Source of the DNA: Anthoceros angustus
Taxonomy: Eukaryota > Streptophyta > Anthocerotopsida > Anthocerotales > Anthocerotaceae
Direction: 5' to 3'
Assembly: GCA_010909165.1 (NCBI GenBank)
Contig: MU008216.1
Span: 1 to 64,000, forward strand
DNA length: 64,000 bases
Numbering within the stretch: position 1 is the stretch's first letter; each line of letters starts with the position of its first letter. The notes beneath the pieces were generated by a model. The model worked only from the letters and a program-made list of their open reading frames with translations. It was not told the origin of the DNA and made no database searches. A program made the translations under genes and the position numbers. Positions 22,432 to 33,540 of the stretch are shown piece by piece.

Positions 22432-22714
22432 GGAGGTTTGGTACCAAGCCTCCAAAAGTGTTACAAGACTTTTCTTGTAACACTTTATATGTTGCAATCT
22501 TGAGAGAGCACAAAAGCACCTCTCACTTCATCTCAACATAATTGCAACACCATTGCAACATGGTTGCAACAAATGCTCGGGTTTGGTTTCCAAGCCAAAG
22601 TGTAACAAAAGGCCCAAAAAGTGTTCCATGGCCCCAAAATTGCAACATAAGTGTTACATCCAGGGGTCCAAATCTTAACATAAAGTGTAACAAAGGCTGC
22701 CATTTCTAGTAGGG
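22432..22714. mobile_element. Possible DNA-transposon end rich in GTTACA/GTTGCAA motifs
   Basis: A perfect 13-base hairpin (arms 22455-22467 and 22474-22486, AAAGTGTTACAAG, six-base loop) is followed by many GTTGCAA and GTGTTACA repeats, ending TTTCTAGTAGGG at 22703-22714. The reverse complement CCCTACTAGAAA recurs at 55542-55553 ahead of similar TTGCAA-rich DNA. Plant CACTA elements often end in CACTAC(T/A)AGAAA, so these may be altered CACTA-type termini. No partner terminus was found. Confidence 0.35.
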
Positions 22715-23921
22715 AAGAAGACACCAGGCCAACTCGTCGTGGGAGTCAAGCGCAAGGCGGTCCAGAGGAAGACGAAATGCTAAGTGGGTGTCATCGTGCA
22801 AGTGCTTGGGGAGCCTGCGAAAGATGCTCGGGCAAGGAAAGCGGGTTTCAAACAGCCCGAGGGTGTGGTCCAGCTGAGTCTACAACCATTCCCAAGCTGA
22901 AAGAGGTACTCCTGGGAGAACGGAGTTGGACAGATCCTGTGTCACGGAGGTGGTGGTGGTGGCAAGACGCACTTAGGCCGCCTAAGTAATCTGGTCGAAG
23001 TCCTGATGCATATGCCCAATGTGGGTTTTTACCTCTTCAATTCTGCAACAAAGTTGGGCACAGACCGGATAGGGAGTGTCCTTGAGGGTCTTAGACGGTG
23101 TGGGCTGCTCCATTGGGTAGAGCACATAACTCCCCCCACAACAATTAGCAAACCTGGAAAGTGCGGGGGTGATAAACAAGAATGATAACCACAGCTGCCT
23201 GAAGACTGATGGGAATACCTAAAATGAAAAGGATCGATAGCGGAAAAAGTCTGCAGAGGGAACAAGTATCGACGACAAAAAGACTCAGAGAGTTAGGGCC
23301 AAGGAGGCACCGGGGAGCGGAGATAGAAAATCCATGGCCTTTACCGGACATATAGAGGGTGCACTCCGTATGGCAAGCCCCAATAGGCTAGCCAAAGGTC
23401 CCCGCCCAGAGAGGCCGCAACCCACCAAAACCCAGAACAACCCAATGAACCCGCGCCCGCACTTGCCCCAGCTACAGAAACTGTGGTAGAAACCCTAAAA
23501 ACCCTGAGGCGCCGAGAACCTTCCCGGCCCCATTAAACCATCCCCACCAAACCGGTCACCCATATATGGCCCCATGCATAAATGTGCCATTGCCGTGCCT
23601 TGGTGGAGCCCAGAGCACACTTGGACACGCCAATCACAAAGTCAGCAGCCCGCAACCCGATCGGGACAAGACGGCAGAAGACTCTATGGAGCATGGGCCC
23701 GAATCGGGTTTTCGCCAGGCTAAGTGCTCCTAAACGGCGCCTGCACTGGGCTCCAGCAGCCGTGTTGACCCCTTGCCTTGGAAGCCCTCCAACTCGCACC
23801 GAGGGCGACCACCGCGGGCCCCACTGACGCATTGACCCTCCACACACCGCGCCCCTCGCCCTCCTCATCCATATGACTAATATGATAGATTTAGATAAGT
23901 ATAGTTCATCTCTATATTAGG
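22715..23921. other. Unassigned 1.2 kb
   Basis: Only short frames on both strands with no recognisable domain. GC rises toward 23700. Confidence 0.4.
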
Positions 23922-23924
23922 ACT

Positions 23925-24266
23925 ACCGTACCCCGAGGGGTGGTTCAACAGGATAATGCCAAAATAATTAGTTTTTGAAAAAAGTAAGGTTCAACATAAA
24001 TAATTTTATTTTTCAAAATTTCAACATTTACAAAAAATAATTTTATCAAATTTCAATATTTATTAAAATATATAGGTATATATATAAAACTAATGGATAT
24101 GTATAGACCTCCCCTAAATAGGCCCTAATTTTCCACATACCCTAGTTTCCTTATTTTCGGCATCATAAATTTTTAGCTATTTAATATTTTAAGTATAATA
24201 ATTTCTGGATTTTCAACTTTTACTAATTTTAATTAATTAACGCCGAATCACCCCTTGGGGTACGGT
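23925..24266. mobile_element. MITE, 342 bp, with 22 bp terminal inverted repeats
   Basis: The left end ACCGTACCCCGAGGGGTG (from 23925) and the reverse complement of the right end ACCGTACCCCAAGGGGTG (to 24266) pair over about 22 bases with two mismatches. Flanking ACT at 23922-23924 and 24267-24269 is a 3 bp target duplication. The interior is AT-rich with no ORF. The short size and 3 bp duplication fit a non-autonomous PIF/Harbinger- or CACTA-mobilised element; the superfamily is not settled. Confidence 0.75.
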
Positions 24267-24814
24267 ACTATGATAAATTTCAGATTAGTGCAGCCCCCCT
24301 ATATATCTAAGGGTTGTCAAGCTGTGCTTTAATGAAGATTCTTGTTCTACGGTACTCAGGTACCTAGGTAGTCTAAAATACCTATTATACATTAGGTCAT
24401 TACCTACCTATATGTTCGAGAATGCGCGCCACAGTGCGCTTGTTACTCTTTGAATGTGAAGTGTCGGATAGCGGTCGCACTGGCATTTCTGAATACAGGG
24501 CTTCTCCACGATGCCATGCTCGTTTTGGAAGTCGGCAAAACCATTCGAGGCGACGTGCAGGTCGCAAGCACTGCTCAGCCGGTGGTTGCTGAACTGATTC
24601 CTACAGTTGGAGCAGCTTAAGAGACTGCAACTTCATGCTGTTATTTGAGCCTGGTATTCGAGCTGAATGCTGGCTGGTTGCTAGGGCTATGATTGAGCCG
24701 AGCAGCACCTCAGTACCTTCCGTGACATTGGCGAATGGCTGGTATGTGGGTATCCTGGTTGGTTTCTTACTCACGGAGTGGCGTCCCACGGTTTCTGAGA
24801 CGGGGTGACGTCCT

Positions 24815-27022
24815 TTGAGAAAGGTCCACTCAAGGAGGTGTTTGACGGGGTTGTTCACTTCTTGGTTTCCAGAGCGTATTGCTTCTCCGCTGCTGTGGAT
24901 GGGGTCAAGTGCCAAGTTCAATGTGTACGAGAACGCCGCTGTGGCTGAAGTCCTCCGCGAGAGGGCGATTCGGCCATCTGCCACCGCTTTGTTGTCGGTT
25001 CTAGGTGTCTTCTTTGCGGCCACATCGGTTTTCGCATTCCTGTTGCTCAAGAGGGAGGCAGGTGTATTTTTTTTCGTCTCCCTGGGTGTCAGCCACGGTA
25101 TTGCCAGCACAGCATTGGGCATAGGGAAATGGGTTGGTGGTATGATTTGTTTGGCTACAGTTTCTGCAGTCTGTAAGGTGATGTACTTGATGTCTGCTTC
25201 AAATGTTGGGTCTCAGAATTCGGAGGGCAGGGGGGGCAGATATAAGCGGTCTTTGCCTCTGACAGAGCACCAGCAGGCTCTCGTGGGCATGGTCTCGGGA
25301 CATCAGCAGAAGGTGACATATGAGAAGGAGGAGGAGTTGGATTCCACCGCTGCTATGGGGCAACGACCTCCAAGATCGAAGGCAAGGGTGTCTTCATCCC
25401 CGTCGGCGTCTCCTGTCTTGGTACCCGTCCACACTCCTGGAGTGTCCAAGGGACTGAGGAGCACGGGTACTGTCGTGTCCTCACCATGGGGGGAAACTTT
25501 CTCTAGTCCTATCGCCAGTGCAGGTCAGGCACCTTCCTTGTCTCCAGCTAGAGTTACCACTCCAGTATCTCAGTATCGGGGACAGATTTCCCCCTATGGA
25601 GCATCGCCATTTAAATCTGCCTCACCGACCTCTGTGCAGAAATTACCCGCCAGTCCTTGGGGCAAAGATCACCATTTTGGTCTGTTGAAGGACGAGGTGA
25701 ACAACGAAGAGAAACTGGAAGAATTTTTGGCGGAAGTGCAGACAAAGATGGTTGAATCCTCTGCTGCGAGGGCGTCAGGAACAGGAGGTCAAGGGTATCT
25801 TACCCCTCAACCGACCCTATCGGGTGTAGGGACAGGCTTAAGCCCTGCAGCTAATTTCACTCCCCGTTCGAGCTCAAGCACTCCCAGAAGCGGCCCTAAG
25901 CGACTCCTGAGGATGTCTCCCAGCACTCACAAGACTGTGACTTCACCGAAGAAAGGGGAATGGGAATTTCCTCTTCCAATGTCCATGGAGCAGGTTGCTG
26001 AAGCTTTGCAGAAACTAGGCTTTGTCGCACAGCTGGAACAAGGGAGAGATAGGCTGCGGCAGTGGTTTTCTGGTGTCCTACTTGATCCCCTGGTTTGTAA
26101 ATTAGACACAAGTCACTTGCAGGTTGTGAGTGCTGCAGCCAAGCTTGGTGTTTCTATCACGGTAGCACAGGTTGGCTCCAGCAGCCAAGACGGGCGCAGA
26201 GTCTTTGCTGGAGAGGGAGCCTCACGTGAATGGCTCTCCACATTAACCCCAGATGATGATGTTGCCTTACTTGAACTTCGTACACGTCTTTTGCAGGCTT
26301 TGAGCCCACCACGTTCTACATCGACTTTCGGGCTTCAGCAAGCACGGCATGTGGTTGATCCGGCGATCCGTGAGTGTTTCGATGCTGTGACAGAGCATCA
26401 ACGATTAAAAGCTCTCATGGAAGGTGATTGGGTTAAAGGGTTGCTTCCACAGAGCACTTGGAAAGCAGAGTATGCAGTACAGCGCGTTAGAGAGTTGGCT
26501 GAGGGAACCTGTGTTAAAAGGTATGACTTTATGGGTCGTGGGGAGAGTTACGACAGAAACGTCAAACGGTTGACCTTGGAGCTTCCATCGGATTCCCATC
26601 TCCTGGTTTACTTGTTCTGTGCACTTTTGGAGCACCCTCAGTGGATGTTGCATGTGGATCCAACATCCCATCCCAGCACTCAATGTGGCAACAACCCTTT
26701 GTATGTTGCCAGTATGCCACATAAGGACGTGTTCCCTGAGAAGTATGTTGCTGTCTTGTCTCACCCGCCACCAGTTTTACACATGGGAGCCTGTGTTTTG
26801 GCTGTAAGTAAGCATACACCTCCAGTATTTGCCTTATACTGGGACAAGAAGCTGCAATTTTCTCTGCAGGGGCGAACTGCATTATGGGACGCCATTCTTC
26901 TGCTGTGCTACCGGGTGAAGGTTGCGCATGCAGGTGTTATTAGAGGCATCAACCTTGGGTCTTCTGCCTTGAACCTTCTCTCTTTGTTAGAGTCATCTGG
27001 ACAGAATGATACCGGTAGATGA
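24815..27022 (+). CDS. TMEM209 / cytochrome b561 N-terminal-domain family protein
   Basis: Single-exon ORF of 735 residues. Two hydrophobic segments (about 57-78 and 106-127) near the N-terminus are followed by a Ser/Pro-rich disordered region (about 135-385) and a conserved C-terminal half: EQGRDRLRQWFSGVLLDPLV, ITVAQVGSS, AITEHQRL-like AVTEHQRLKALMEGDWVKG, RVRELAEGTC, LPSDSHLLVYLFCALLEHPQ, and LYWDKKLQFSLQGRTALWD. This is the plant TMEM209 family (Pfam CytochromB561_N); the animal member is a nuclear-envelope/nucleoporin-associated protein, the plant function is little known. The family usually starts just before K-[FY]-x-V-Y-x-N, so the ATG at 24899 (MGSSAKFNVYEN) may be the true start and the first 28 codons 5' leader. 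Converges with the DUF1853 gene 161 bp downstream. Confidence 0.9.
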   Translation: MRKVHSRRCLTGLFTSWFPERIASPLLWMGSSAKFNVYENAAVAEVLRERAIRPSATALLSVLGVFFAATSVFAFLLLKREAGVFFFVSLGVSHGIASTALGIGKWVGGMICLATVSAVCKVMYLMSASNVGSQNSEGRGGRYKRSLPLTEHQQALVGMVSGHQQKVTYEKEEELDSTAAMGQRPPRSKARVSSSPSASPVLVPVHTPGVSKGLRSTGTVVSSPWGETFSSPIASAGQAPSLSPARVTTPVSQYRGQISPYGASPFKSASPTSVQKLPASPWGKDHHFGLLKDEVNNEEKLEEFLAEVQTKMVESSAARASGTGGQGYLTPQPTLSGVGTGLSPAANFTPRSSSSTPRSGPKRLLRMSPSTHKTVTSPKKGEWEFPLPMSMEQVAEALQKLGFVAQLEQGRDRLRQWFSGVLLDPLVCKLDTSHLQVVSAAAKLGVSITVAQVGSSSQDGRRVFAGEGASREWLSTLTPDDDVALLELRTRLLQALSPPRSTSTFGLQQARHVVDPAIRECFDAVTEHQRLKALMEGDWVKGLLPQSTWKAEYAVQRVRELAEGTCVKRYDFMGRGESYDRNVKRLTLELPSDSHLLVYLFCALLEHPQWMLHVDPTSHPSTQCGNNPLYVASMPHKDVFPEKYVAVLSHPPPVLHMGACVLAVSKHTPPVFALYWDKKLQFSLQGRTALWDAILLLCYRVKVAHAGVIRGINLGSSALNLLSLLESSGQNDTGR

Positions 27023-27183
27023 TGTCATCGTAGTTTTGTCATACGTGGAGATAGTGCACAAGTTGCCGAGGCTTGTGGTAGAGACGGTTCTCTTTCAGCT
27101 GTTTTCGAATCTTTCCTTTACATGACACTGTTGCATATTTGCTTTATACTAAGGGCTTTCACCTCCCATTTACGGAACAACGC

Positions 27184-28960
27184 TTAGCGTGTTTTCAAGG
27201 TGGGCGACCATGACAGATTTAAACCGTGCGGCTTATACAACGCACTGTTCGGCCATGTTTTTTCAACGATGAATCCTCGACTGACTTCAACCCACTGTCC
27301 AAGACACTCCCAGCGGACTTCGGCTATCATAACTCTAGTTTTCCTAGGCATATTTTTAGCTCTTGCTTCAGCAGCAAGGTTCTCCGCAGCTTCATGCAAT
27401 CCTGGCACATCCAGCACCCTCCTGCAGCGTTCATCATCAATCCCTTCTATCACAACAGGTGAAAGCCATTCTAGCTTAGGAACGATGTACCACCTACTGT
27501 CATTTCTGAAGGGAACATGGATGAAGTCATTGATGCGGCACCACCACCCCATCCAGTGCATCCCGTTCAGGGTTGCTACTATGAAGCTGTGTTCGCTATG
27601 GTCACTCTCTTGTGCATCTTCGACAGCACATGCTCCAGTCACGCGATGCGTCTGACTCAGAGATTGTCGTTTCTGCAAGACACTCCAAAGGCCGTACTCG
27701 TAAAACAGATAGCCTTTCAGAAGAGCTCGAGGAATAACCTCTAATCTGTTGCCTGGCTTAGATGGAACCACAGCCTCCGTAAAGCCCCTCGCAACAGGTG
27801 TATCTTCTATCCGTTCTTGAGGAAAAAGCTCGTTGAGAAGTGTAACAGCTTCAGCATGGGCAGAAAGAGCTAACTGATGACGCAACCTGTTCTTTTTCTG
27901 AACTAGTGATTCACCAACATGAGGCCCAAGGAAGCAGCCGAAAAAATTATCGGTGTCTCCCAAATCCATCAAGTTGTTACGCAGAATTTTGCTATCATCT
28001 GTTGAAGCATGTACCTCATCAACTAAATTGCCACCTTGAGAGGTGAAAAATACGTCTGCATCTTCGTGATCTTCATTTTGGTCATCATCTTGGTCTTCAC
28101 TATCTGCATTGGAATCGACAAATTGTATGTCTTCCTCAACCCTATCATCCACTTGCTGGAAGAGTTTGATTTTGGTCCAAGATGCAAACTGTGGCGTCTT
28201 GAGACCAAATGCCTCCCAGGGACCCGTGTAAAGCAAAAATTTTACAGAAACTTCCCAATGCTGAACTGCTTGCCATGAGCTCCTTGATACCTTCTGGATA
28301 TCCTTGGGCCGTGATCTTCCAGTAGAAGTAGCATCACACAAGCGATTTTCTTCAACTTTTCGAGAAGAACCCACCTGTCCACTATCCTCGTTCACGGCCT
28401 CTTGTCTTCTTTTCACCTCAAATAAAAAATCAAACTCTCCAATTGTACGAGGAATTCCAGCACCATAGGCAGCAACTCTCTGCAATCTCCGAAGCATTTG
28501 TTTTTTCCGCTTTCCAGCATTCTCATAATCTTGTCCCCATGCCACTCCAAGGCTTGAAGAAGTGCACTCATCCTTCAACTCGAAGTGAGAACCTGAAACA
28601 GAATTACTTGAAGGTAGACCATTTGCACGGTCAAAGTCAGAGTTGCTCTCGGACAACTGCTCACCATCTGCTGGCAAAAGCTCCGAGACCTGTTGTGAGA
28701 CAACCAGGCGGTGGGTCTGTATTGTTGGCAAAAACCTCAACACATATTCGACGCACAGCGCAAAATGGTCCCCTGAACCCCATAGAGACGTCAGCAGACA
28801 GCTTGTGCAATACAATCAAACTGATCATGTGACATGAATGGTTCCTACCAAGGCGGTTTTTTGCAGGGTGCGACTTGAACCAGGACTCAACCGAGTCCCC
28901 ATCAAGGCTTTCCAGCCAGTGAGCAACTTCCAGCCAGTGCTCATCGTCTCCTCCAAGCAT
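27184..28960 (-). CDS. DUF1853 family protein (two exons)
   Basis: Exon 1 28849-28960, intron 28773-28848 (76 bp, GT..AG), exon 2 27184-28772: 566 residues. The splice joins SHPAKNRL to GDHFALCVEYVLRF in frame. Hallmarks of bacterial DUF1853 proteins are in order: L-G-x-x-x-x-x-x-x-E-x-x-L near 38-50, TIGEFDFLF (148-155), HWEVSVKFLL (209-218), LGPHVGESL...RHQLALS (about 320-341), ALLKGYLFYE (about 387-396), HWMGWW (443-448) and RWYIVPKLEWLSP (464-476). GEFDF with E-x-x-x-K recalls a PD-(D/E)xK nuclease core (inference). An acidic insert (about 248-281) interrupts the domain and is absent from typical bacterial members. Start chosen at the first ATG of exon 1. Molecular function unknown. Confidence 0.8.
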
Positions 28961-29175
28961 GCCAGCACTCACTGTTGGCAGCTGTGTTCACAGACAAGTG
29001 GAAGCCTCAGTTGCCTCAGGATTGGGATGATCATTGCATCTCTTGTCATCACGCTGGTCTCATCTACTCCATCCAAAGTACTCCTGCTCACCTCCTCAGA
29101 GTCCAGCAGCAGTGGCGGACTTGCAATGAGAAAGCCAAGATCCCTGACAAGCCTGCCAATGTCAAGCTATCGGAG

Positions 29176-29657
29176 TTAAACGTACAGAGGAAGAGGTATC
29201 AAGTCTGCCAGGAAACTGAAATATGTGTTGATAACACGACAGATCAACGAGTACCTGTGCTGCAACCTTTTCAGGAACTCCCATCGATTCCCTGCGGCTC
29301 TGACCACTTTCAAATCATGCTTACCCACCTTGGGCTTCGACAGACGGTCAGCCAAGGTCTCCAAAGGTTCATCTTTATCATTCATGATGCTCCTAGAATA
29401 ATGTGTCTTCCAAGTATATGTCACAATCGCACCAGATCTCACTTGAACTTGCGGAACAGCTTCCACAAACCACTCACCCCCTTCGTGCAAGATTCTCTTG
29501 AATGTTACAGAAGTATGTACCTTCTTCCACCCAGAATTATCCCTCCAGTCTGCAGAGAACCCAACGGAGCTAGAGACCTTCGTGGTGCCAAACAGAACAT
29601 GGTTATGAGCTTTCTTCCTGCTAGCCACTCCAAGCACCTTGCCCCTAGTGGATAGCA
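29176..29657 (-). CDS. Last exon of an unidentified minus-strand gene
   Basis: Open minus-strand stretch with balanced composition, e.g. VGFSADWRDNSGWKKVHTSV, EGGEWFVEAVPQVQVRSGAI, LADRLSKPKVGKHDLKVV, ending in FLADLIPLPLYV-stop at 29176. A possible acceptor (CCACTAG) lies at about 29657. Upstream exons would be in 29.7-30.9 kb; one candidate start there (minus, about 30283) reads MNSSSAVKRLGLC and is Ser/Arg rich like a transit peptide. Alternating hydrophobic strands hint at a beta-rich protein. I do not recognise the family. Confidence 0.4.
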
Positions 29658-30980
29658 AGCGAAAGAACTGGTGCTTTTCCTCCCGCCCTGCTTTTGGCAG
29701 CCGATTACATGCCCCTGAGCACAGAGGACCCATTTGATCTCTCCTTCAAAAACCGAATATTTACATAGTGCTCTAAATATTCTGACATTGAGAGATCTGG
29801 ATGTGTTCACGCAAGCATACCGATGAATCTCCTCCAAAAGACCAACGCTTTAGAACTCCACAGGTCAGAGGACAGGCAAACAGCAGGTACAACCGTGGAA
29901 CGTTTTGAACTACAACGAAAAGAGACTCGACTGTAAATATTGTCACAGCAGAAGCTCAACTACGGCGTCAGCAAGCTCACGTAGAACTGCTGAGATGCTT
30001 ACTTCCTCATACAAGCATAGAGCAATCACCTCCAAGCCCCAGAGCATGGTTAATACAGGCGACGGAACAGAAAACCAAACTCAGATACGTTACCACCACT
30101 CGCATCCAGGGCTCGTGGACATGACTTCACACTTTCAGATTTGGGAACTGGGTTCGTGTCGCAAGATTGTTGGACGTTCAGGTTTTGAGCTCCTCGAGTT
30201 CAGAGCGGAAAACTTGTGTGCTCTTGAAACGTCAGAACTGCATTCACAAAGACCCAATCGTTTAACAGCGGACGACGAGTTCATGGCTAACTTCAGTCGT
30301 TTAAGAACCTGGATGCTTTGTAATACTTGGTTCTGATTGGTAAATTCAGAGACGCGGAATCACCGCCTCTGACTGCTAGGATGGCTTGTCTCACAGATTT
30401 TGCTTAGCCTGCGTGGAGAGTGCAAACGTACACGCTAAGGACGGCCTCCACAGCCTGCGAAAAGACACCCCTTTCCCTCCGCCTGGAACCTCCCTATATC
30501 TACCGCCGTTACTTTCTTGGTACTTGGTGACTCAGACGTGTAATCCAATGTCAGACAGCGGCTGCGGACGTTCTTTCGCTTTTGCAGGGCTGGGAGGGGA
30601 GGCCCTAAGGCCTTCCCGGCCGATGGCGGGCGGCTGCACAGGTTGGCTCAAGTTGCTTCGTCTCACCTCCGTCGCCAACAGCAGAAGGGTGGGGAAACTC
30701 TCCTCCCTCCAGGATCAGGGTAGGACAGCTGCAAGCGCCAGCCTGATCACCGTTGAACTTCTAAACAGACGGAAAATGAATCGCAGGAAACCATGCCCGT
30801 TCAACTGGACAGAAGCACAACTTGAGAGTGAAAACGATGTACAAGGCGCCATCTCCCTTGCGGGGGTAACGGGGGAACTGCTAATAAGCCGTGTAGCAGG
30901 ACAGGAACATTTGATGGCGGCCACGAGCTTAGCACGAGATAAACGGCGGTGTTTTCTCAAGTAGGTTCCAATGTGAAACT
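29658..30980. other. Intergenic / possible 5' exons
   Basis: Contains the 3' untranslated region of the ascorbate peroxidase gene and perhaps first exons of the 29176-29657 gene. Several short frames on both strands; none supported by homology. Confidence 0.4.
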
Positions 30981-32728
30981 TTACGCCTCTGCGAACCTGC
31001 ACATGAACCAACACAACAGTTAAAGACTGACAGGAGTAGGGTAACACACTCGGTGTTGGAGAGGTAAGATGCTAACCCGAGCTCGGACAGCGCCAGGTGC
31101 GACTCGGAGTAGTCATTGAAGAAAGCGTCCTCGTCCTGCTCAAGGGATTGTCACCACCGAATTTCGAATAGGACCAGAAAATAGCTACAGTGCACTGCTA
31201 GCTCACTCACCTTGGCATACAGCTCCACGAAAGGCCGGAATTTCTCATCAGTAACGAGAGCCTTATCAGAAGGCAGTTGGAGAAGACCTTCAGATTCGCC
31301 ATTCAGGAGCTCCCTGGAGATGCTATCAACTGGTTCAGCGCCCGCCCAATCCAATCGGGTACGGGAAACAGTGTAAAAAAGCACAGGAGGTTCGACAAGC
31401 TTCACATCGTGACTCTCACAATGAGAGCCATCATAATAGCACCCAGAGCAGTGGATTGCTACTCACACGAAGTAGGAGTTGTCAAACAAAAGGGGCTTCG
31501 GAGTCCAGGCCCCCTCGAAGCCAGACCGCTCCTTGTGTGCCCTTCCCTGCAGACGACAAGGTCAGTGCATCTCCCTGGTAACCGGAGCAAGTAAGCCAAA
31601 TGCTACCCCTACTGGATTACCAGAGTGTGTGCACCAGAGAGGGCCACAATGTCCTTATCACTCAAGCCCATGTGACCAAAGACATCCCTCAGGTGGCTGG
31701 GTCCTGTACGCATCACGCAGATTAGGAAACCATAACCAACGAAAGAGCTCAACTGTAGGGTCCTCAAGGGTCTTGAGTATTTACCCTTGGTGGCATCAGG
31801 AAGCCGACCTTCCTCGGGGCCTTCCGGCAGGTCCTGCAGGCCAACAACCCCAAACAAAATTAAACCAACGGAGGAAATGACAAACTTGCTAGTCGCAGTG
31901 ACACGAGAAAGAAACACAAGACGTCACAGAGGCCGCCAGCAATAGACCTTATCCCCAAACTAGATAGACTGACCTGGCGGCCTGGATGGAAAGGAATGGT
32001 CGGTCCACCAGTGACCTCAACTGCAACGACTCCAGCGAGCTTCAAGAAAGAACGGATGCTGTGTCAGCAAACGCCCTGACCTCCACTGTCTAATGGCTAG
32101 CGCAAACAAAAAATCAAAAGGTTATCTAACCTGATAGAAGTCAGCGTAGGTCAAGATAGGGAACTGCTCCTTGACGGGTTCAAGCAGCTTGATGGCGATG
32201 TCCAGGCCGGCATTAGCTCCATGAGCGAGCTCACTTGCGTGACGGATAGTACCGAAAGGGCCTCCAGTCTTCGTCTTCACATCGTATGTTCCGGCTGCAT
32301 GCCATCTGTCCAGGCATACGACATACAGCGCGCTGAGTTACTGCTTGCTGGATCAAACAACGGAGTCTTGAAGGCTAACCAACCCATTCAAAATCCTGAG
32401 CAGACTGGATTCCGGACCAGGTCAAGAGAGACCATCAGGGATAGAACGGTACTTACGCAAGACGGACAATAATGGGAGCACAGTTTTTCTCTGCATCCAA
32501 GAGACACATACACCCGATCAAACCTTGGAGATCAGCATACACAAGGGAGCTCACTTACGCCTGGCGTCACCTCAAACTTTCAAAACACTGAAAGAAGAGT
32601 CCTTTCGGATACGCGGAAACCAAATCGTCAGACCAAATACCTGCAATGAGGGCACGCAACTTTCTGCGGGCCTTCTCCACTGCCTTGAGGTACTCCTCGC
32701 TGACAACAGGGTAAGTCTTCCCGGCCAT
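30981..32728 (-). CDS. APX: Cytosolic-type ascorbate peroxidase (ten coding exons)
   Basis: Exons (minus): 32641-32728, 32457-32490, 32131-32305, 31974-32039, 31785-31833, 31621-31703, 31467-31546, 31211-31313, 31077-31135, 30981-30996; all introns GT..AG; 753 coding bases, 250 residues, the standard cytosolic APX length. It reduces H2O2 to water using ascorbate (class I haem peroxidase). Catalytic residues are present: distal Arg39, Trp42, His43 ([12 protein letters not shown]), proximal His163 (LSGAHTL), Trp179 (GAWTPKP), Asp208 (LPSDKAL) and ascorbate-contact Arg172 (KERSG). Ala168 replaces the Cys common in seed-plant cytosolic forms (GRAH, not GRCH). It starts MAGKTYPVV without a transit peptide and ends ELGFAEA, with no peroxisomal membrane tail. 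The last exon is only 16 bp. Confidence 0.96.
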
Positions 32729-32740
32729 GACGCCTCAACT

Positions 32741-32836
32741 CTGAGATCAAGAAGGAGAGTGAATGCACAAATTAGAGAACGATCTTAAGAGGAGGAAGCT
32801 AGGAACAAGATAGCAGCAGATCATGTAAGAGCTCAC
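32741..32836 (-). other. Probable 5' UTR intron of the ascorbate peroxidase gene
   Basis: A good acceptor (ATCTCAG at 32741) sits 12 bases upstream of the ATG and a donor (CCGA/GTGAGC) at 32836. Plant APX genes commonly have a leader intron. Inferred from splice signals only. Confidence 0.45.
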
Positions 32837-33540
32837 TCGGCAGCTTTCACAAAAGCTGCGAATCTGGCGACCTCAGACTAGCCGCAACGACCCTACCGAA
32901 AACATCAAACTCCACTAGGCAAGCCGGTCGGGGCAAAACTACCACGCGATCATGCCATAAAAACGCGAATGCGAAAAACGGACACAACGCATGGACGCTG
33001 ACGCATTGCGCCGCCTCAGGGCAACGATGATGCAATGTAGGGACGCGATACGAAGCCATCGGCAAACAGCAGCTGCAGATCGCTTACTTGCAACACCGCG
33101 CGAGCCTCGAAATAACGGAGAGGCAAATGCAGCCGGAGGAGAGAGCGATCGGCAGAGCGTGGCGGGCACACGAAGTTCTGATGAACAAGGGGCTTGAAGT
33201 GGGCAGGGTATAAGGGCGAAACCGCGTGGTCGGCCTCCTCGCCAGTTATTTCGCTCACGGGTATGGCAAAATATCGGCACAACTTTATTGTTATACAGAG
33301 TGGGTCGTCGGGCTCCTCCGGCCTATCGCTGTTCCGCCGATTTTTGCCTGGTTCACGCACCTAACGGGGCAAGTCGGGCGGCGTTTGATGCCTTCGAGAT
33401 CCTTCGGGGGAAGGTGGAAAGATGCTTAGAAAATACTATGTAGCGGTGTCTTTTTTAGACCTAGACTCTTCGTTACCTATTAGGTCTTTAGTAGCACGTG
33501 GAGACTTTATTATGAAAAAGGGGGTTCAATCAAATCTTCA
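32837..33540. other. APX promoter/leader region
   Basis: GC-rich 32.9-33.3 kb would hold the APX leader exon and promoter. No separate gene seen. Confidence 0.4.

Noticed and set aside
24601-25122. 173-codon minus-strand ORF overlapping the TMEM209 start
   Set aside because: Shadow of the TMEM209 coding strand, which has clear family similarity.
28975-29655. 226-codon plus-strand ORF opposite the unidentified exon
   Set aside because: Its composition is Cys/His/Pro-rich and unlike a real protein, while the opposite strand reads as a balanced, strand-rich sequence ending in a stop.
30386-30964. 192-codon plus-strand ORF near the APX 3' end
   Set aside because: No domain; overlaps the APX 3' untranslated region on the other strand and is Ser/Arg/Leu low-information sequence.
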